Assembly (NCBI RefSeq): GCF_017744445.1
Contig: NZ_JAGIBH010000005.1
Coordinates: forward strand, 248,001 to 312,000
Direction of reading: 5' to 3'
DNA: 64,000 nt
Source of the DNA: Caulobacter sp.
Lineage (GTDB): Bacteria > Pseudomonadota > Alphaproteobacteria > Caulobacterales > Caulobacteraceae
The position numbers and the translations under genes are program-made. This document shows positions 17,657 through 26,400 of the stretch, in pieces. The notes under the pieces were generated by a model that saw nothing but the letters and a program-made list of their open reading frames with translations, was not told where the DNA came from and made no database searches. Numbering within the stretch: position 1 is the stretch's first letter; the number at the start of each line of letters is the position of its first letter.

Positions 17657-19929
17657 TTCGGCCGGAACCGCTTGTTGGTGGCGAAGCCCTTGGGGACCAG
17701 CTTGCCGGCCCCGGCGCGACGACCGACCCATTCCTTCCACTCCGCCCAGTCGCGGCGGCGGCCGGCGGTGTCGATCCAGTAGGCCCCGGTCTCGGCGTTG
17801 AACGACAGGCCGTCGCGCAGGCCGCCCTCGCGATAGGCCTGCAGCTTGACGCCCTTGCCGCGCGGCATTTCCGGCAGCTCTTCCAGCGGGAAGATCAGGA
17901 TCTTGCCGTTGTCGCCGATCACCGCGAACTGGTCGCCGACGGCTTCCAGGCAGAAGGCGGCGCCGGCGGCGTCGACGGTCAGGACCTGCTTGCCGGCCTT
18001 GCGGTTCGCGAGCGCTTCTTCCTCGGGCATCAGGAAGCCGTAGCCCAGCTTCGAGGCGAGAATACGCTTGCGGCCGGCCTTGAACGGGAAGACGTCGACG
18101 ATCTTCACCTTGTCGTCCAGCTCGATCATCATCCGCACCGGCTCGCCATGGCCGCGCGCGCTGGGGAGCTTGTCGCAGCCCAGCGTGAAGAAGCGACCGT
18201 CGCTGGAGAAGATCAGCAGCTTGTCGGTGGTTTCGGCCGGGACCAGGAAGCCCAGCTTGTCGCCTTCCTTGAACTTCAGCTCGGACGGATCGTCGATCTT
18301 GCCCTTGGCGGCGCGGATCCAACCGCGCTCCGACAGGATGATGGTGATCGGTTCACGGACGATCATCGCCTCGATGGCGGCGTCGGCGTCCACGACCGGA
18401 GCGTCGGCGAAGATCGAACGGCCGTTGACGCCCGTCGGACGAGTCTTGTCCCACGGGTGCTTGATCTTCAGCAGGGTGGCGCGGACCTCGGCCAGGCCGA
18501 CGCCCACCAGTTTCCACTGCTTCTCGTCGCTGGCCAGCATGGCCAGGATGCCGTCGCGTTCCTCGACCAACTCGGCGTGCTCGCGGCGGATCTCCATCTC
18601 CTCCAGCTTGGCCAGTTGGCGCAGGCGGGTGTTGAGGATGGCGTCGGCCTGGATATCCGAGAGCCCGAAGGTCTCGATCAGCTTTTCCTTCGGCTTGTCC
18701 TCGTAGCGGACGATCCGGATGACCTCGTCGAGGTTCAGATAGGCGATCAGCAGGCCGTCCAGGATGTGCAGACGGGCTTCGATCTTGGCCAGGCGGTGAC
18801 GGGCCCGGCGGGTCAGCACCTCGCGGCGGTGGGCCAGGAAGGCCATCAGGGCCTGCTTGATGCCCATCACCCCGGGAGTCCCGCGCGCGTCCAGCACGTT
18901 GATGTTGACCGGGAAACGGCTCTCCAGCGCCGAGAGCTTGAACAGGCTCTCCATCAGCACTTCGGGCTCGACGTTCTTGGACTTGGGCTCCAGCACCAGG
19001 CGGATGTCCTCGGCGCTCTCGTCGCGAACGTCGCCCAGCAGGGCGGCCTTCTTGCTGTCGATCAGGTCGGCCAGCTGCTCGACCAGATCCGACTTCTTCA
19101 CCTGGTACGGGATCTCGGTGACCACGATCTGGTAGGTGCCGCGACCGGTGTCTTCCTTGTCCCACTTGGCGCGGATGCGCACGCCGCCGCGGCCGGTCTC
19201 GTAGGTCTCGAGCAGCGAGGCGCGCGGTTCGACGATGACGCCGCCGGTCGGGAAGTCCGGACCCGGCACCTTTTCCAGCAGCTCTTCGGTCGTCGCGTCG
19301 GGATTGACCAGCAGCAGCTGGCAGGCGTCGATCAGCTCGGCGGCATTGTGCGGCGGGATCGAGGTGGCCATGCCGACCGCGATGCCCGACGAGCCGTTGG
19401 CCAGCAGGTTCGGGAAGCCCGACGGCAGGACCACCGGCTCCTCGTCCTGGCCGTCATAGGTCGGGCGGAAGTCGACCGCGTCTTCATCGATGCCGTCCAG
19501 CAGAAGCGTCGCCGCTTCCGTCATCTTGCACTCGGTGTAACGCATGGCCGCGGCGTTATCGCCGTCGATATTGCCGAAGTTGCCCTGCCCCTCGACCAGC
19601 GGCACGCGCTGGGAGAAGTCCTGGGCCAGGCGCACCAGGGCGTCATAGATCGACTGGTCGCCGTGCGGGTGGAAGTTACCCATGACCTCGCCGACCACCT
19701 TGGCGCATTTGCGCGCGGCGGCCTCGGGGTTCAGGCGCATGTTGCTCATCGCGTACAGGACGCGACGGTGCACGGGCTTCAAACCATCGCGCACGTCGGG
19801 CAGCGCCCGCGAACCGATGGTCGACAGCGCATAGGCCAGATAGCGCCGCGACAGGGCTTCCGTCAGCGGCTCGTCGAGGATGCGGTCACCATCATCGGGA
19901 CCGCCGGGGGGCAGGACAGGCTTGTTCAT
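17653..19929 (-). CDS. parC: DNA topoisomerase IV subunit A
   Basis: Decatenates replicated chromosomes as ParC2ParE2. It has 758 aa. The breakage-reunion domain carries catalytic Tyr131 in [11 protein letters not shown], and a short C-terminal beta-pinwheel starts near residue 500. The quinolone segment reads [15 protein letters not shown]. The absence of a GyrA box and the shorter pinwheel separate it from GyrA. The start ATG 19929 lies inside a 14-bp inverted repeat. parE is not in the window. It is co-directional with the phosphatase gene upstream and overlaps the serine hydrolase gene downstream. Confidence 0.96.
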   Translation of the reverse strand: MNKPVLPPGGPDDGDRILDEPLTEALSRRYLAYALSTIGSRALPDVRDGLKPVHRRVLYAMSNMRLNPEAAARKCAKVVGEVMGNFHPHGDQSIYDALVRLAQDFSQRVPLVEGQGNFGNIDGDNAAAMRYTECKMTEAATLLLDGIDEDAVDFRPTYDGQDEEPVVLPSGFPNLLANGSSGIAVGMATSIPPHNAAELIDACQLLLVNPDATTEELLEKVPGPDFPTGGVIVEPRASLLETYETGRGGVRIRAKWDKEDTGRGTYQIVVTEIPYQVKKSDLVEQLADLIDSKKAALLGDVRDESAEDIRLVLEPKSKNVEPEVLMESLFKLSALESRFPVNINVLDARGTPGVMGIKQALMAFLAHRREVLTRRARHRLAKIEARLHILDGLLIAYLNLDEVIRIVRYEDKPKEKLIETFGLSDIQADAILNTRLRQLAKLEEMEIRREHAELVEERDGILAMLASDEKQWKLVGVGLAEVRATLLKIKHPWDKTRPTGVNGRSIFADAPVVDADAAIEAMIVREPITIILSERGWIRAAKGKIDDPSELKFKEGDKLGFLVPAETTDKLLIFSSDGRFFTLGCDKLPSARGHGEPVRMMIELDDKVKIVDVFPFKAGRKRILASKLGYGFLMPEEEALANRKAGKQVLTVDAAGAAFCLEAVGDQFAVIGDNGKILIFPLEELPEMPRGKGVKLQAYREGGLRDGLSFNAETGAYWIDTAGRRRDWAEWKEWVGRRAGAGKLVPKGFATNKRFRPK

Positions 19930-19980
19930 CGAGGGGATTCGTACTCCGGGTCAGGAGTCTAGCAGAAATCCCCTCGATGA
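19926..19980 (-). promoter_or_regulatory. Inverted repeat sequestering the parC start codon
   Basis: TCATCGAGGGGATT at 19926-19939 pairs perfectly with AATCCCCTCGATGA at 19967-19980 across a 27-nt loop. The loop itself contains ACTCC/GGAGT. In the parC transcript the AUG lies in the 3' strand of this 14-bp stem. The only GGAG is 14 nt upstream of the AUG, inside the loop. A GATTC (GANTC) site is at 19936-19940. Whether it acts as RNA switch, operator or terminator cannot be decided from sequence. Confidence 0.6.
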
Positions 19981-19989
19981 TTCGAGCGG

Positions 19990-21579
19990 TTAGGCCTGAA
20001 CGATCCCCGGTTTTCCGGCCTCCAGCGCCCATTTGGCGCGGGTCGACAGCTTGCCGTCGCGGCGCGAGACCGCGTCCAGCACCTTGAACTCGGTGACGAA
20101 GGCCTTGGGCGTGACGTCGCAGATCGCATAGCCGCGCTGGCTGTTGTTGAACTTCAGCTGCGGATTGACGGCCTGGATTTTGGCGAAGTTGGCGGTCTGG
20201 TCGACCCCATCACCGCCCGAAGTGATCGAGGTCACCACGAACTCCGAGGCGATCGGCGCGCCCTCGTGCTTGGCGCCGTTCACCCACAGGTCGCCGGCGA
20301 AGTTCTGGTGCTCGTCGCCGGTCAGCACGACGGCGTTGGCCACCTTGGCGTCCTTGATCTTCTGCAGCAGGCGGCCGCGCGGGATGCGATAGCCGGCCCA
20401 GCTGTCGGGATTGACGATCACGCCCTCGCCCGGGTCGCGGTCCAGGTCCATCATCATCACCTGCTGGGCCAGGACGTTCCAGGTCGACTTGCTGCCGGTC
20501 AGGCCGTCCATCAGCCACTTCTCCTGCGCCGCGCCGATCACCTCGGCCTTGGGCGAAGTGATCCCGTCGCACCACGACTGCTTGTCGTTGCAGGGCTGGT
20601 CGGTGCGGAACTGGCGAGTGTCCAGCAGGTTCAGGTTCAGCAGCTGGCCATAGGCGGCGCGGCGATAGATCTGCAACGAGGTCCCGACCGGGAAGCTCGA
20701 GGCCCGCAGCGGCATGTTCTCGTAATAGGCCTGTGCGGCCGCCTGGCGGCGCAGGTTGAAGATCTTGGGATCGGTGCCGTCCTGATCGAGGTCGCTGACC
20801 CAGTTGTTGTCGGTCTCGTGGTCGTCCCACACGGCGAACCACGGCGCGGCGGCGTGGGCGGCCTGCAGGTCGGCATCCATCTTGTACTGGGCGTAGCGGC
20901 GACGGTAGTCGTCCAGCGCGTAGATCTCGCTGCCGAAGTGCTGGCGGACATTCTCGCTGGGACCATTGGCGCCGCCGTTGTTCATGCGGTTGCCGCGGCC
21001 TTCATAGATGTAGTCGCCGTAGCAGAACACGAAGTCGGGATTGTCCTCGGCCAGGCGGCGATAGGCCGTGTAGTAGCCGCTCTCATAGTGCTGGCAGCCC
21101 GAAACGGCGAAGCGGACGCGGTCCAGGGCCGCGCCCAGGGCCGGCGTGGTGCGGGCGCGGCCGGTCAGGCTGCGCTCCTTGCCGACGGTGAAGCGGTACC
21201 AGTAGTCGCGACCCGGCTGCAGGCCGCCGACCTCGACGTGGACCGCGTGGCCCAGCTCCGGCGGCGCGATGGTCGTGCCCTTGGCCACGATGGTGCGCAT
21301 GTTGGCGCTGTCGCCGACTTCCCACTCGACCGCCACCGGGGCCATGGGCATGCCGTAGCCGATCTCGAACGGCTCGGGGGCCAGGCGGGTCCAGATCACG
21401 AAACCGTCCGGCGACGGGTCGCCCGAGGCCACGCCCAGCTGGAATGGATAGGTCCGGAACGCGACTTGAGCCAGCGCCTTACCGCTCTCCAGCGGGATCG
21501 CCAGGGCGGTCAGCGCCGAGGCGCCGAAGACGTTCAGCAGGCGACGGCGGCTCAGGGCGTAGCGGTCGAGGACGGACAT
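19990..21579 (-). CDS. PhoD-like alkaline phosphatase, Tat-exported
   Basis: Periplasmic metallophosphatase of 529 aa from ATG 21579 (MSVLDRYALSRRRLLNVFGASAL). The twin-arginine motif SRRRLLN points to Tat export of a folded, metal-loaded enzyme. PhoD features are FRTYPFQLGVASGDPSPDGFVIWTRLAP, FAVSGCQHYESGYYTAYRRLAEDNPDFVFCYGDYIYEG, WDDHETDNNW and VLTGDEHQNFAGDLW, with the Asp/His metal ligands. It is a phosphodiesterase/monoesterase releasing phosphate. No Pho box was identified upstream. Confidence 0.92.
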   Translation of the reverse strand: MSVLDRYALSRRRLLNVFGASALTALAIPLESGKALAQVAFRTYPFQLGVASGDPSPDGFVIWTRLAPEPFEIGYGMPMAPVAVEWEVGDSANMRTIVAKGTTIAPPELGHAVHVEVGGLQPGRDYWYRFTVGKERSLTGRARTTPALGAALDRVRFAVSGCQHYESGYYTAYRRLAEDNPDFVFCYGDYIYEGRGNRMNNGGANGPSENVRQHFGSEIYALDDYRRRYAQYKMDADLQAAHAAAPWFAVWDDHETDNNWVSDLDQDGTDPKIFNLRRQAAAQAYYENMPLRASSFPVGTSLQIYRRAAYGQLLNLNLLDTRQFRTDQPCNDKQSWCDGITSPKAEVIGAAQEKWLMDGLTGSKSTWNVLAQQVMMMDLDRDPGEGVIVNPDSWAGYRIPRGRLLQKIKDAKVANAVVLTGDEHQNFAGDLWVNGAKHEGAPIASEFVVTSITSGGDGVDQTANFAKIQAVNPQLKFNNSQRGYAICDVTPKAFVTEFKVLDAVSRRDGKLSTRAKWALEAGKPGIVQA

Positions 21580-21631
21580 GGCGGAACTCCAAAACTGAAG
21601 TCTCGCCGATAGCGTCACTATGTGACGGTTC

Positions 21632-22369
21632 TTAAAGCCTGCCCGCTTCGCTCAAGCGATCCAGCAGCCAGACCCGCGCCGGCGGCAGCGGCCGGTTCAG
21701 AGGGCCGAACACGAACTGCTCCAGGAAGTGGCCGGTGATGTCCAAGCCGGCCTTCACGTCGCCCTCGCCCAGGCCACCCTGCGAGGACAGCATGAACTGG
21801 GGCAGCGGCAGCAGCTTGTCGTGATACGGCTTGCCCGCCGCCCGGCTGACCGCCCGGCCGGTGCGGGGGCTGACATAGACGAGATCGTCGAACGTCCCGG
21901 TGGCGGCGCACTTGGAGAGATCCAGGCCAAAGCCCAGCTCCTGCAACAGGCCCGCCTCGTAGCGGACGTATACAGCCGGCCAGATCTCGGGGATCTCCAG
22001 CACGCGGATCAGGGCCTCCAGCGCGTGGAAGGCCCCCGGATGGGCCTCGCGCTCCGGCAAGGCCAGGGCGGCCACCGAGGCGGCGGACGACAGGCCGGCC
22101 AGTGCAAGGCGGTCATCGAACAGCGACGAAGGCCCCTCGCCCATCGGCTCCAGAGCAGCCGAGCCCAGTTGGCCCTCAACGCGAGCGCGGTAGCGGGCGA
22201 TAACCCGCGCGCCCGGTTGCAGGAACGGCTTCATCCGCCGCGAGGCCGCGCCGGCCACGTGGGCGGCGACCTTGCCACGACCTTCCGTCAACAGCTCGAC
22301 GATGGCCCCCGTCTCGCCGTGCAAGCGGGCCGAGAGGACGTAGGCCTCGTCCTCCCACTCCGTGGTCAA
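21632..22369 (-). CDS. recO: DNA repair protein RecO
   Basis: Recombination mediator that loads RecA on SSB-coated single-stranded DNA with RecR. It has 245 aa. The N-terminal OB fold (about 1-80) has WEDEAYVLSARLHGETGAIVELLTEGRGKVAAHVAGAASRRMKP, followed by the helical domain with YVRYEAGLLQELGFGLDLSKCAATG. Only one of the usual zinc cysteines is evident. The start appears to be TTG 22369, whose TTGA overlaps the NAT stop. It is part of the rnc-era-recO block. Confidence 0.92.
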   Translation of the reverse strand: MTTEWEDEAYVLSARLHGETGAIVELLTEGRGKVAAHVAGAASRRMKPFLQPGARVIARYRARVEGQLGSAALEPMGEGPSSLFDDRLALAGLSSAASVAALALPEREAHPGAFHALEALIRVLEIPEIWPAVYVRYEAGLLQELGFGLDLSKCAATGTFDDLVYVSPRTGRAVSRAAGKPYHDKLLPLPQFMLSSQGGLGEGDVKAGLDITGHFLEQFVFGPLNRPLPPARVWLLDRLSEAGRL

Positions 22370-23217
22370 GCGGGCGTACCCCAGGCCACGACCTTCTCCA
22401 GCACCGGCTTCCAGTCGGGCTGGACCGGCAGGCCGATCACGTCGCGCAGGGTCGCTTCCAGCTCATCGACGGTCAGGTCGCGCTGCTCGACCACCGCGCC
22501 GGTCAGGTCGCGATGGGTGAAGCGGTTGTTCTTCAGGGCATAGCGCGCGGTTTCGGTCGTGCGCCCCACCGTCATGCTCCAGGTGAAATGCGAGCTGGGG
22601 TGGGTGTAGGTGAAGAAGTTGGCCTGCTCGTAGTCGATCTCGGCCCAGCCGCCTTGCGACACCTGGTAAAGCGGCGCCCAGCGGCCCGACAGATCGGCCT
22701 GCACCTGGCGCTCGGCGACGCCATTGGTCTGGGTGTCGACGATGCGGAACTTGCCGTGCGGGGTGTCCTGGACCTCGTCCGAGAACAGCCGCAGCGGCGC
22801 GGTCAGCACGCAACCGCCGAAGCCGGCGTCAGCCAGCCAGGTCTCGCCGTCCAGCTGCACGCCCAGCACCTGGTGCGAGCGCGGACGCTGCGGCGCGCCT
22901 TCCGGCAGCATCCATTGTACGCGGGCCATCAGGCCCTCGACCTGGAAGCCCAAGGCCTCCAGCACGCGCTTCAGCAGGCCGTTCTGCTCGTAGCAGTAGC
23001 CGCCCCGCCCGCCAGCGATCAGCTTGGCGTCAATGTCGGCCGGGACGATGCTGATCCCGCGGCCCAGCAGGACGTCGAGGTTCTCGAACGGAATCAGGTC
23101 CGGATGCTTCAGCGTAATGGCGCGCAGCACCGCCATCGTCGGCTCGCGGGGGCCGTCGTAACCGATGCGCTGGAAGTAGGCGTCCAGATCGACGGCCGCA
23201 GCCGGAGCATCAAACAT
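22366..23217 (-). CDS. nat: Arylamine N-acetyltransferase
   Basis: Acetyl-CoA-dependent transferase for aromatic amines and hydrazines. It has 283 aa from ATG 23217 (MFDAPAAAVDLDAYFQRIGYDG). The catalytic triad is visible as Cys75 in GGRGGYCYEQN, His in RSHQVLGV and Asp in WLADAGFGG. Its start overlaps the end of era by 8 bp and it overlaps recO by 4 bp, so it sits inside the era-recO operon and should be translated from the same message. A longer N terminus would extend further into era and is unlikely. Confidence 0.93.
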   Translation of the reverse strand: MFDAPAAAVDLDAYFQRIGYDGPREPTMAVLRAITLKHPDLIPFENLDVLLGRGISIVPADIDAKLIAGGRGGYCYEQNGLLKRVLEALGFQVEGLMARVQWMLPEGAPQRPRSHQVLGVQLDGETWLADAGFGGCVLTAPLRLFSDEVQDTPHGKFRIVDTQTNGVAERQVQADLSGRWAPLYQVSQGGWAEIDYEQANFFTYTHPSSHFTWSMTVGRTTETARYALKNNRFTHRDLTGAVVEQRDLTVDELEATLRDVIGLPVQPDWKPVLEKVVAWGTPA

Positions 23218-24160
23218 CGAAATCCAGTCCGATATCGCTGAACAGACCACGCTCCTCGGCCCAGTTCTCCTTGACCTTCACGTGAAGGAACAGGTGAACC
23301 TTGCGGTCGAGGATGTCGCACAGCTCCTCACGTGAGGCCTGGCCGATCCATTTCAAGGTCTGGCCGCCCTTGCCGATGACGATGACCCGCTGGCCCTCGC
23401 GCTCGACCAGGATGGTCTGCTCGATGCGGACGCTGCCGTCCTTGCGCTCCTCGAAGGCAGTCGTTTCCACGGTGGCCGCGTAGGGCAGCTCCTCGTGGAC
23501 GCGCAGATAGACCTTCTCGCGGGTGATCTCGGCGGCCAGCAGGCGGGCCGGCAGGTCGGCGGTCTGGTCTTCCGGATACAGCCACGGGCCTTCCGGCATC
23601 AGGGTCACCAGCTTGGCGGTCAGGTCCTCGACGCCCGCGCCGGTGGTGGCGCTGATCATGAAGACGTCCGAATAGACGCCCTGGTCGAAGAAGTCCTTGG
23701 CCACGGCCAGCAGGGTGTCGCGCTTGATCCCGTCGATCTTGTTCAGCGCCAGGATGACCTTGCGATCGGCGGCCTTCAGGCCCTCGATGATGGTCTGGAC
23801 GTCCTGGGCCGAGCGGAACTCGCCCGGCGTGGCCTTGTCGGCGCGGCTGGCCAGTTCGGCCTGCACGTCGACCAGGTGGACGGTGGCCTCGGCGTCTTCC
23901 GAACCGGCCCAGGCCGAGCGGACCATGGCGCGGTCCAGGCGGCGGCGCGGGCTGAAGATCCCGGGGGTGTCGACCAGGACGATCTGAGTGTCGCCCTCGA
24001 TGGCGACGCCGCGCACGGGGAAGCGAGTGGTCTGGACCTTCTGGGTCACGATCGAGACCTTGGCCCCGACCATGCGGTTGACCAGGGTGGACTTGCCAGC
24101 GTTCGGCGCGCCGATGATGGCGGCGAAGCCGGCCTTAGTTTGGGAGGTGGTGTCAGTCAT
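23210..24160 (-). CDS. era: GTPase Era
   Basis: Essential GTPase that binds 16S rRNA and matures the 30S subunit. It has 316 aa from ATG 24160. G1 is GAPNAGKST (17-25), G3 DTPGI, G4 NKID and G5-like ISATTG. The C-terminal KH domain includes VIGKGGQTLKWIGQASREEL. A longer frame (start near 24178) would add MVHARA but lacks family support. It is usually next to rnc; here a LysR gene and a gene-poor segment intervene. Confidence 0.96.
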   Translation of the reverse strand: MTDTTSQTKAGFAAIIGAPNAGKSTLVNRMVGAKVSIVTQKVQTTRFPVRGVAIEGDTQIVLVDTPGIFSPRRRLDRAMVRSAWAGSEDAEATVHLVDVQAELASRADKATPGEFRSAQDVQTIIEGLKAADRKVILALNKIDGIKRDTLLAVAKDFFDQGVYSDVFMISATTGAGVEDLTAKLVTLMPEGPWLYPEDQTADLPARLLAAEITREKVYLRVHEELPYAATVETTAFEERKDGSVRIEQTILVEREGQRVIVIGKGGQTLKWIGQASREELCDILDRKVHLFLHVKVKENWAEERGLFSDIGLDFDV

Positions 24161-24208
24161 TGCGCGTGCGTGTACCACCGATGACGGTTCGGCGGTAGCG
24201 AGGCCGCG

Positions 24209-25105
24209 TTAGGCCCCGCTTTCAGCGCTGGGGATCAGGGCCAGGAAGTTGCGGGCGCTGGCCGGGATGTCGCCGGCGCGGGCGGCCAGGGCCAGGCTGA
24301 CGCGGGGCGGTTCGCCGTCGATCGGGCGATAGACCACGCCCTTGACCGCCAGCTGGGCGATCGAGGCCGGGACCAGGGCCACGCCCAGGCCCGCGGCGAC
24401 CAGATTGACCATCACCGCGATCTGCGGCGCCTCCTGAGCGATCACCGGCTCGAACCCCTCGCGGCGGCAGGCCTCGGCGATAAGCCCCAGGAAGGTCTGG
24501 CCGATGCCGCGCGAGAAGATCACGAACGGCTCGGCGCGCAGGGCCGACAGCGGCACGCTGGCCCGGCTGGTCAGGGCGTGGCTGACCGGCAGGGCCACGA
24601 TCAGCGGCTCCTCGCCCAGCGGGATCAGCTGCAGGTCTGCGCCATCCTCGACATTGTCGGGGCGCACGAAGGCCGCATCCAGCTCGCCGCTGCGCAGCCG
24701 CTCGACGAGACGGGCGGTGTTGCCCTCCTCCACCACCAGGCTGGCGTCAGGATGCTTCCAGTGGAAGACGCTGAAAGCCTCGGTGACGATCGGATGGAAA
24801 TTGGCCGACGAGGTGAAGCCCACGCGCAGGGCGCCGTCCTCACCGCCGCCCGCGCGCCGGGCCGCGCGCACCGCCCGTTCGGCCTGGGCCATGATCTTGC
24901 GCGCCTCGGGCAGGAAGGCCTCGCCGGCCTCGGTCAGGGTCGCCCCGTGCGGCCGGCGGCGGAACAGGGCGAAACCGATCTCGCCCTCCAGGTCGCGGAT
25001 CTGCTGGCTCAGCGGCGGCTGGCCGATGCCGATCCGCGCGGCGGCCCGCGTGAAGTTCTGCTCCTCGGCGACGGCCAGGAAATAGCGGATATGGCGAAGT
25101 TCCAT
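24209..25105 (-). CDS. LysR-family transcriptional regulator
   Basis: 298 aa. The N-terminal winged helix is MELRHIRYFLAVAEEQNFTRAAARIGIGQPPLSQQIRDLEGEIGFALFRR (1-50), followed by a periplasmic-binding-protein-like effector domain (about 90-290). The wing LTEAGEAFLPEA is typical. No divergent metabolic gene sits next to it, so its target is not apparent. It lies on the same strand as rnc and era and separates them. Confidence 0.92.
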   Translation of the reverse strand: MELRHIRYFLAVAEEQNFTRAAARIGIGQPPLSQQIRDLEGEIGFALFRRRPHGATLTEAGEAFLPEARKIMAQAERAVRAARRAGGGEDGALRVGFTSSANFHPIVTEAFSVFHWKHPDASLVVEEGNTARLVERLRSGELDAAFVRPDNVEDGADLQLIPLGEEPLIVALPVSHALTSRASVPLSALRAEPFVIFSRGIGQTFLGLIAEACRREGFEPVIAQEAPQIAVMVNLVAAGLGVALVPASIAQLAVKGVVYRPIDGEPPRVSLALAARAGDIPASARNFLALIPSAESGA

Positions 25106-25179
25106 CCTGGCGTCAGATCCGGGTCGCGCGGCGGGGTTTCAGGGCGGGCATCGATGTCCGTCGGATAATGAGGCGCAGC

Positions 25180-25383
25180 TTAAAGCGTCGTCGAGCGGTT
25201 CCGAGAGCCTCGCAAGGCTCCCACGATCGTCTTTCCGACAATCGCCGCTAGCGCTAGCAAAGCCGCAGGGACGATCGCCAGAAGCCAGACCACAACGACG
25301 GCCGACAATTGCAGGATGGTCGTGAAGACCACCAGCGTCTTGTTTTCCGGCTTCAGGTCACTCGAACGCACTAGACTCGGCAC
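25180..25383 (-). CDS. Possible small membrane protein
   Basis: 67 aa if started at GTG 25383 (MPSLVRSSDLKPENKTLVVF). A charged N terminus is followed by about 35 hydrophobic residues (TTILQLSAVVVVWLLAIVPAALLALAAIVGKTIVGAL), then a basic tail RGSRNRSTTL. This is consistent with one or two membrane helices and a positive-inside tail. The codon third positions are mixed, no homologue is recognised and the start signal is weak. It could be a chance frame. Confidence 0.3.
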   Translation of the reverse strand: MPSLVRSSDLKPENKTLVVFTTILQLSAVVVVWLLAIVPAALLALAAIVGKTIVGALRGSRNRSTTL

Positions 25384-25571
25384 GGGGCATATCTCTTCGC
25401 AAGGCGACAAAAGCTCCTTGCCGCGCGCCGCCGTCGCCCCCCGTGGGCCACCGGACCGCGATCAAGAAAGTCGTCAATGGATGGGAGACACCTTGCGGCG
25501 TCCGAATAAATCCTATGTAGAGTTCAGGTCTCTTCGCAAACCCATTTGCGAGAAACTCATTTTGGTTTCTG

Positions 25572-25590
25572 TGGAAATCTGAGATTTCCA
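25572..25590. promoter_or_regulatory. Perfect 19-bp palindrome in AT-rich core
   Basis: TGGAAATCTGAGATTTCCA is a perfect palindrome with 9-bp arms around one central base. Some 25 bp earlier, CGCAAA-CCCA-TTTGCG forms a second dyad. Both look like binding sites for a dimeric protein, but no gene starts immediately beside them. Confidence 0.4.
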
Positions 25591-26275
25591 GGTAAAAAAT
25601 GTATTAAATTGTAAAATCCCAAGTAGTTATATATTATAGATATCGACCGATTGCTTTTACACACACTCCAGGACGCAATCCGACCGCGAGCAACCCGAGG
25701 GCGGCCTTGACGGGGATTGGCGAGGCTGAATGCTCGGCATTCGCGGGGTCGAAGCCAGTGGAATCAGTGACTTGTCGACTTTACGCGCCTTCGAATGATC
25801 CGCGCCAAAATCCCCCGCACAATCATAGCCATCCCTGTCGCGGGGGAGGGCGTTTGGATCCGGCCCAAAACGGCGGCGGGGCTAGGTTGAGCGGGGCCAC
25901 TGGCGGTTCCCGGAAGTTCGAAGGTCGTCGCATTCGTCCTCTTTAGGCGGATCGGCTGACGAACGGGCAGCTTCCGAGACCAAAGCCGCTAGCGGAGCGA
26001 CAGGGCGGTGATCGTACAAGCCGCCTATCGTGGATCGTCGGGCTGGAGACGGAAGAGCCGATCCAGTTGGTCCACGCCCGTCCGGGGGTAATGGACGCCC
26101 GAGCAGATAACGCTCACGCCGGCCATCCTCACGGCAGAGAACAGCCTGGCGGAGCGGACGACGAGCCGAAACGCAAAACAAACAATCACGGTCCCCGGGT
26201 TCGCCCGGCCGCTCCGTCGCCTCCCCACACCTTCAGCGGTGAAACCGCGTGGAGCCGAGAGCGCATGACTCAGCA

Positions 26276-26388
26276 CTGGCCCCCACCTGACCTGCTCACG
26301 CAGGTCTGTCCGCCCCCAAGCGGGGCGGAGAAACCCTCTCCTCCCCCTGTTGGGGGAGGGGGACCGGCGGAGCCGGTGGAGGGGCCAG
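26276..26388. repeat. Paired two-hairpin repeat, type B, copy 2
   Basis: Arms at 26276-26332 and 26334-26388 begin and end CTGGCC / GGCCAG. Inner hairpins are CCTGC/GCAGG and CCGGC/GCCGG, plus CCGCCCC/GGGGCGG and CTCCCCC/GGGGGAG. It lies 13 bp beyond the rnc stop. Confidence 0.75.
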
Positions 26389-26400
26389 CGCCGCCGTCCC

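Larger units (their letters stand above)
25106..26400. other. Gene-poor segment with AT-rich core
   Basis: About 1.3 kb with no convincing gene apart from a possible 67-aa membrane protein at 25180-25383. The stretch 25561-25620 has 30% G+C and 25621-25680 has 37%, against roughly two thirds in the flanks. It contains two strong dyads. From 25700 to 26270 the DNA is GC-rich but without a codon pattern. A type B repeat pair (26276-26388) borders rnc. Confidence 0.7.

Noticed and set aside
16259..18322. 687-codon continuous frame joining the second serine hydrolase to upstream sequence
   Set aside because: The upstream part is an out-of-frame reading of parC; the signal peptide at ATG 17656 sets the real start.
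25882..26181. 99-codon minus-strand frame in the gene-poor segment
   Set aside because: No homologue recognised, no ribosome site and composition typical of random GC-rich frames.
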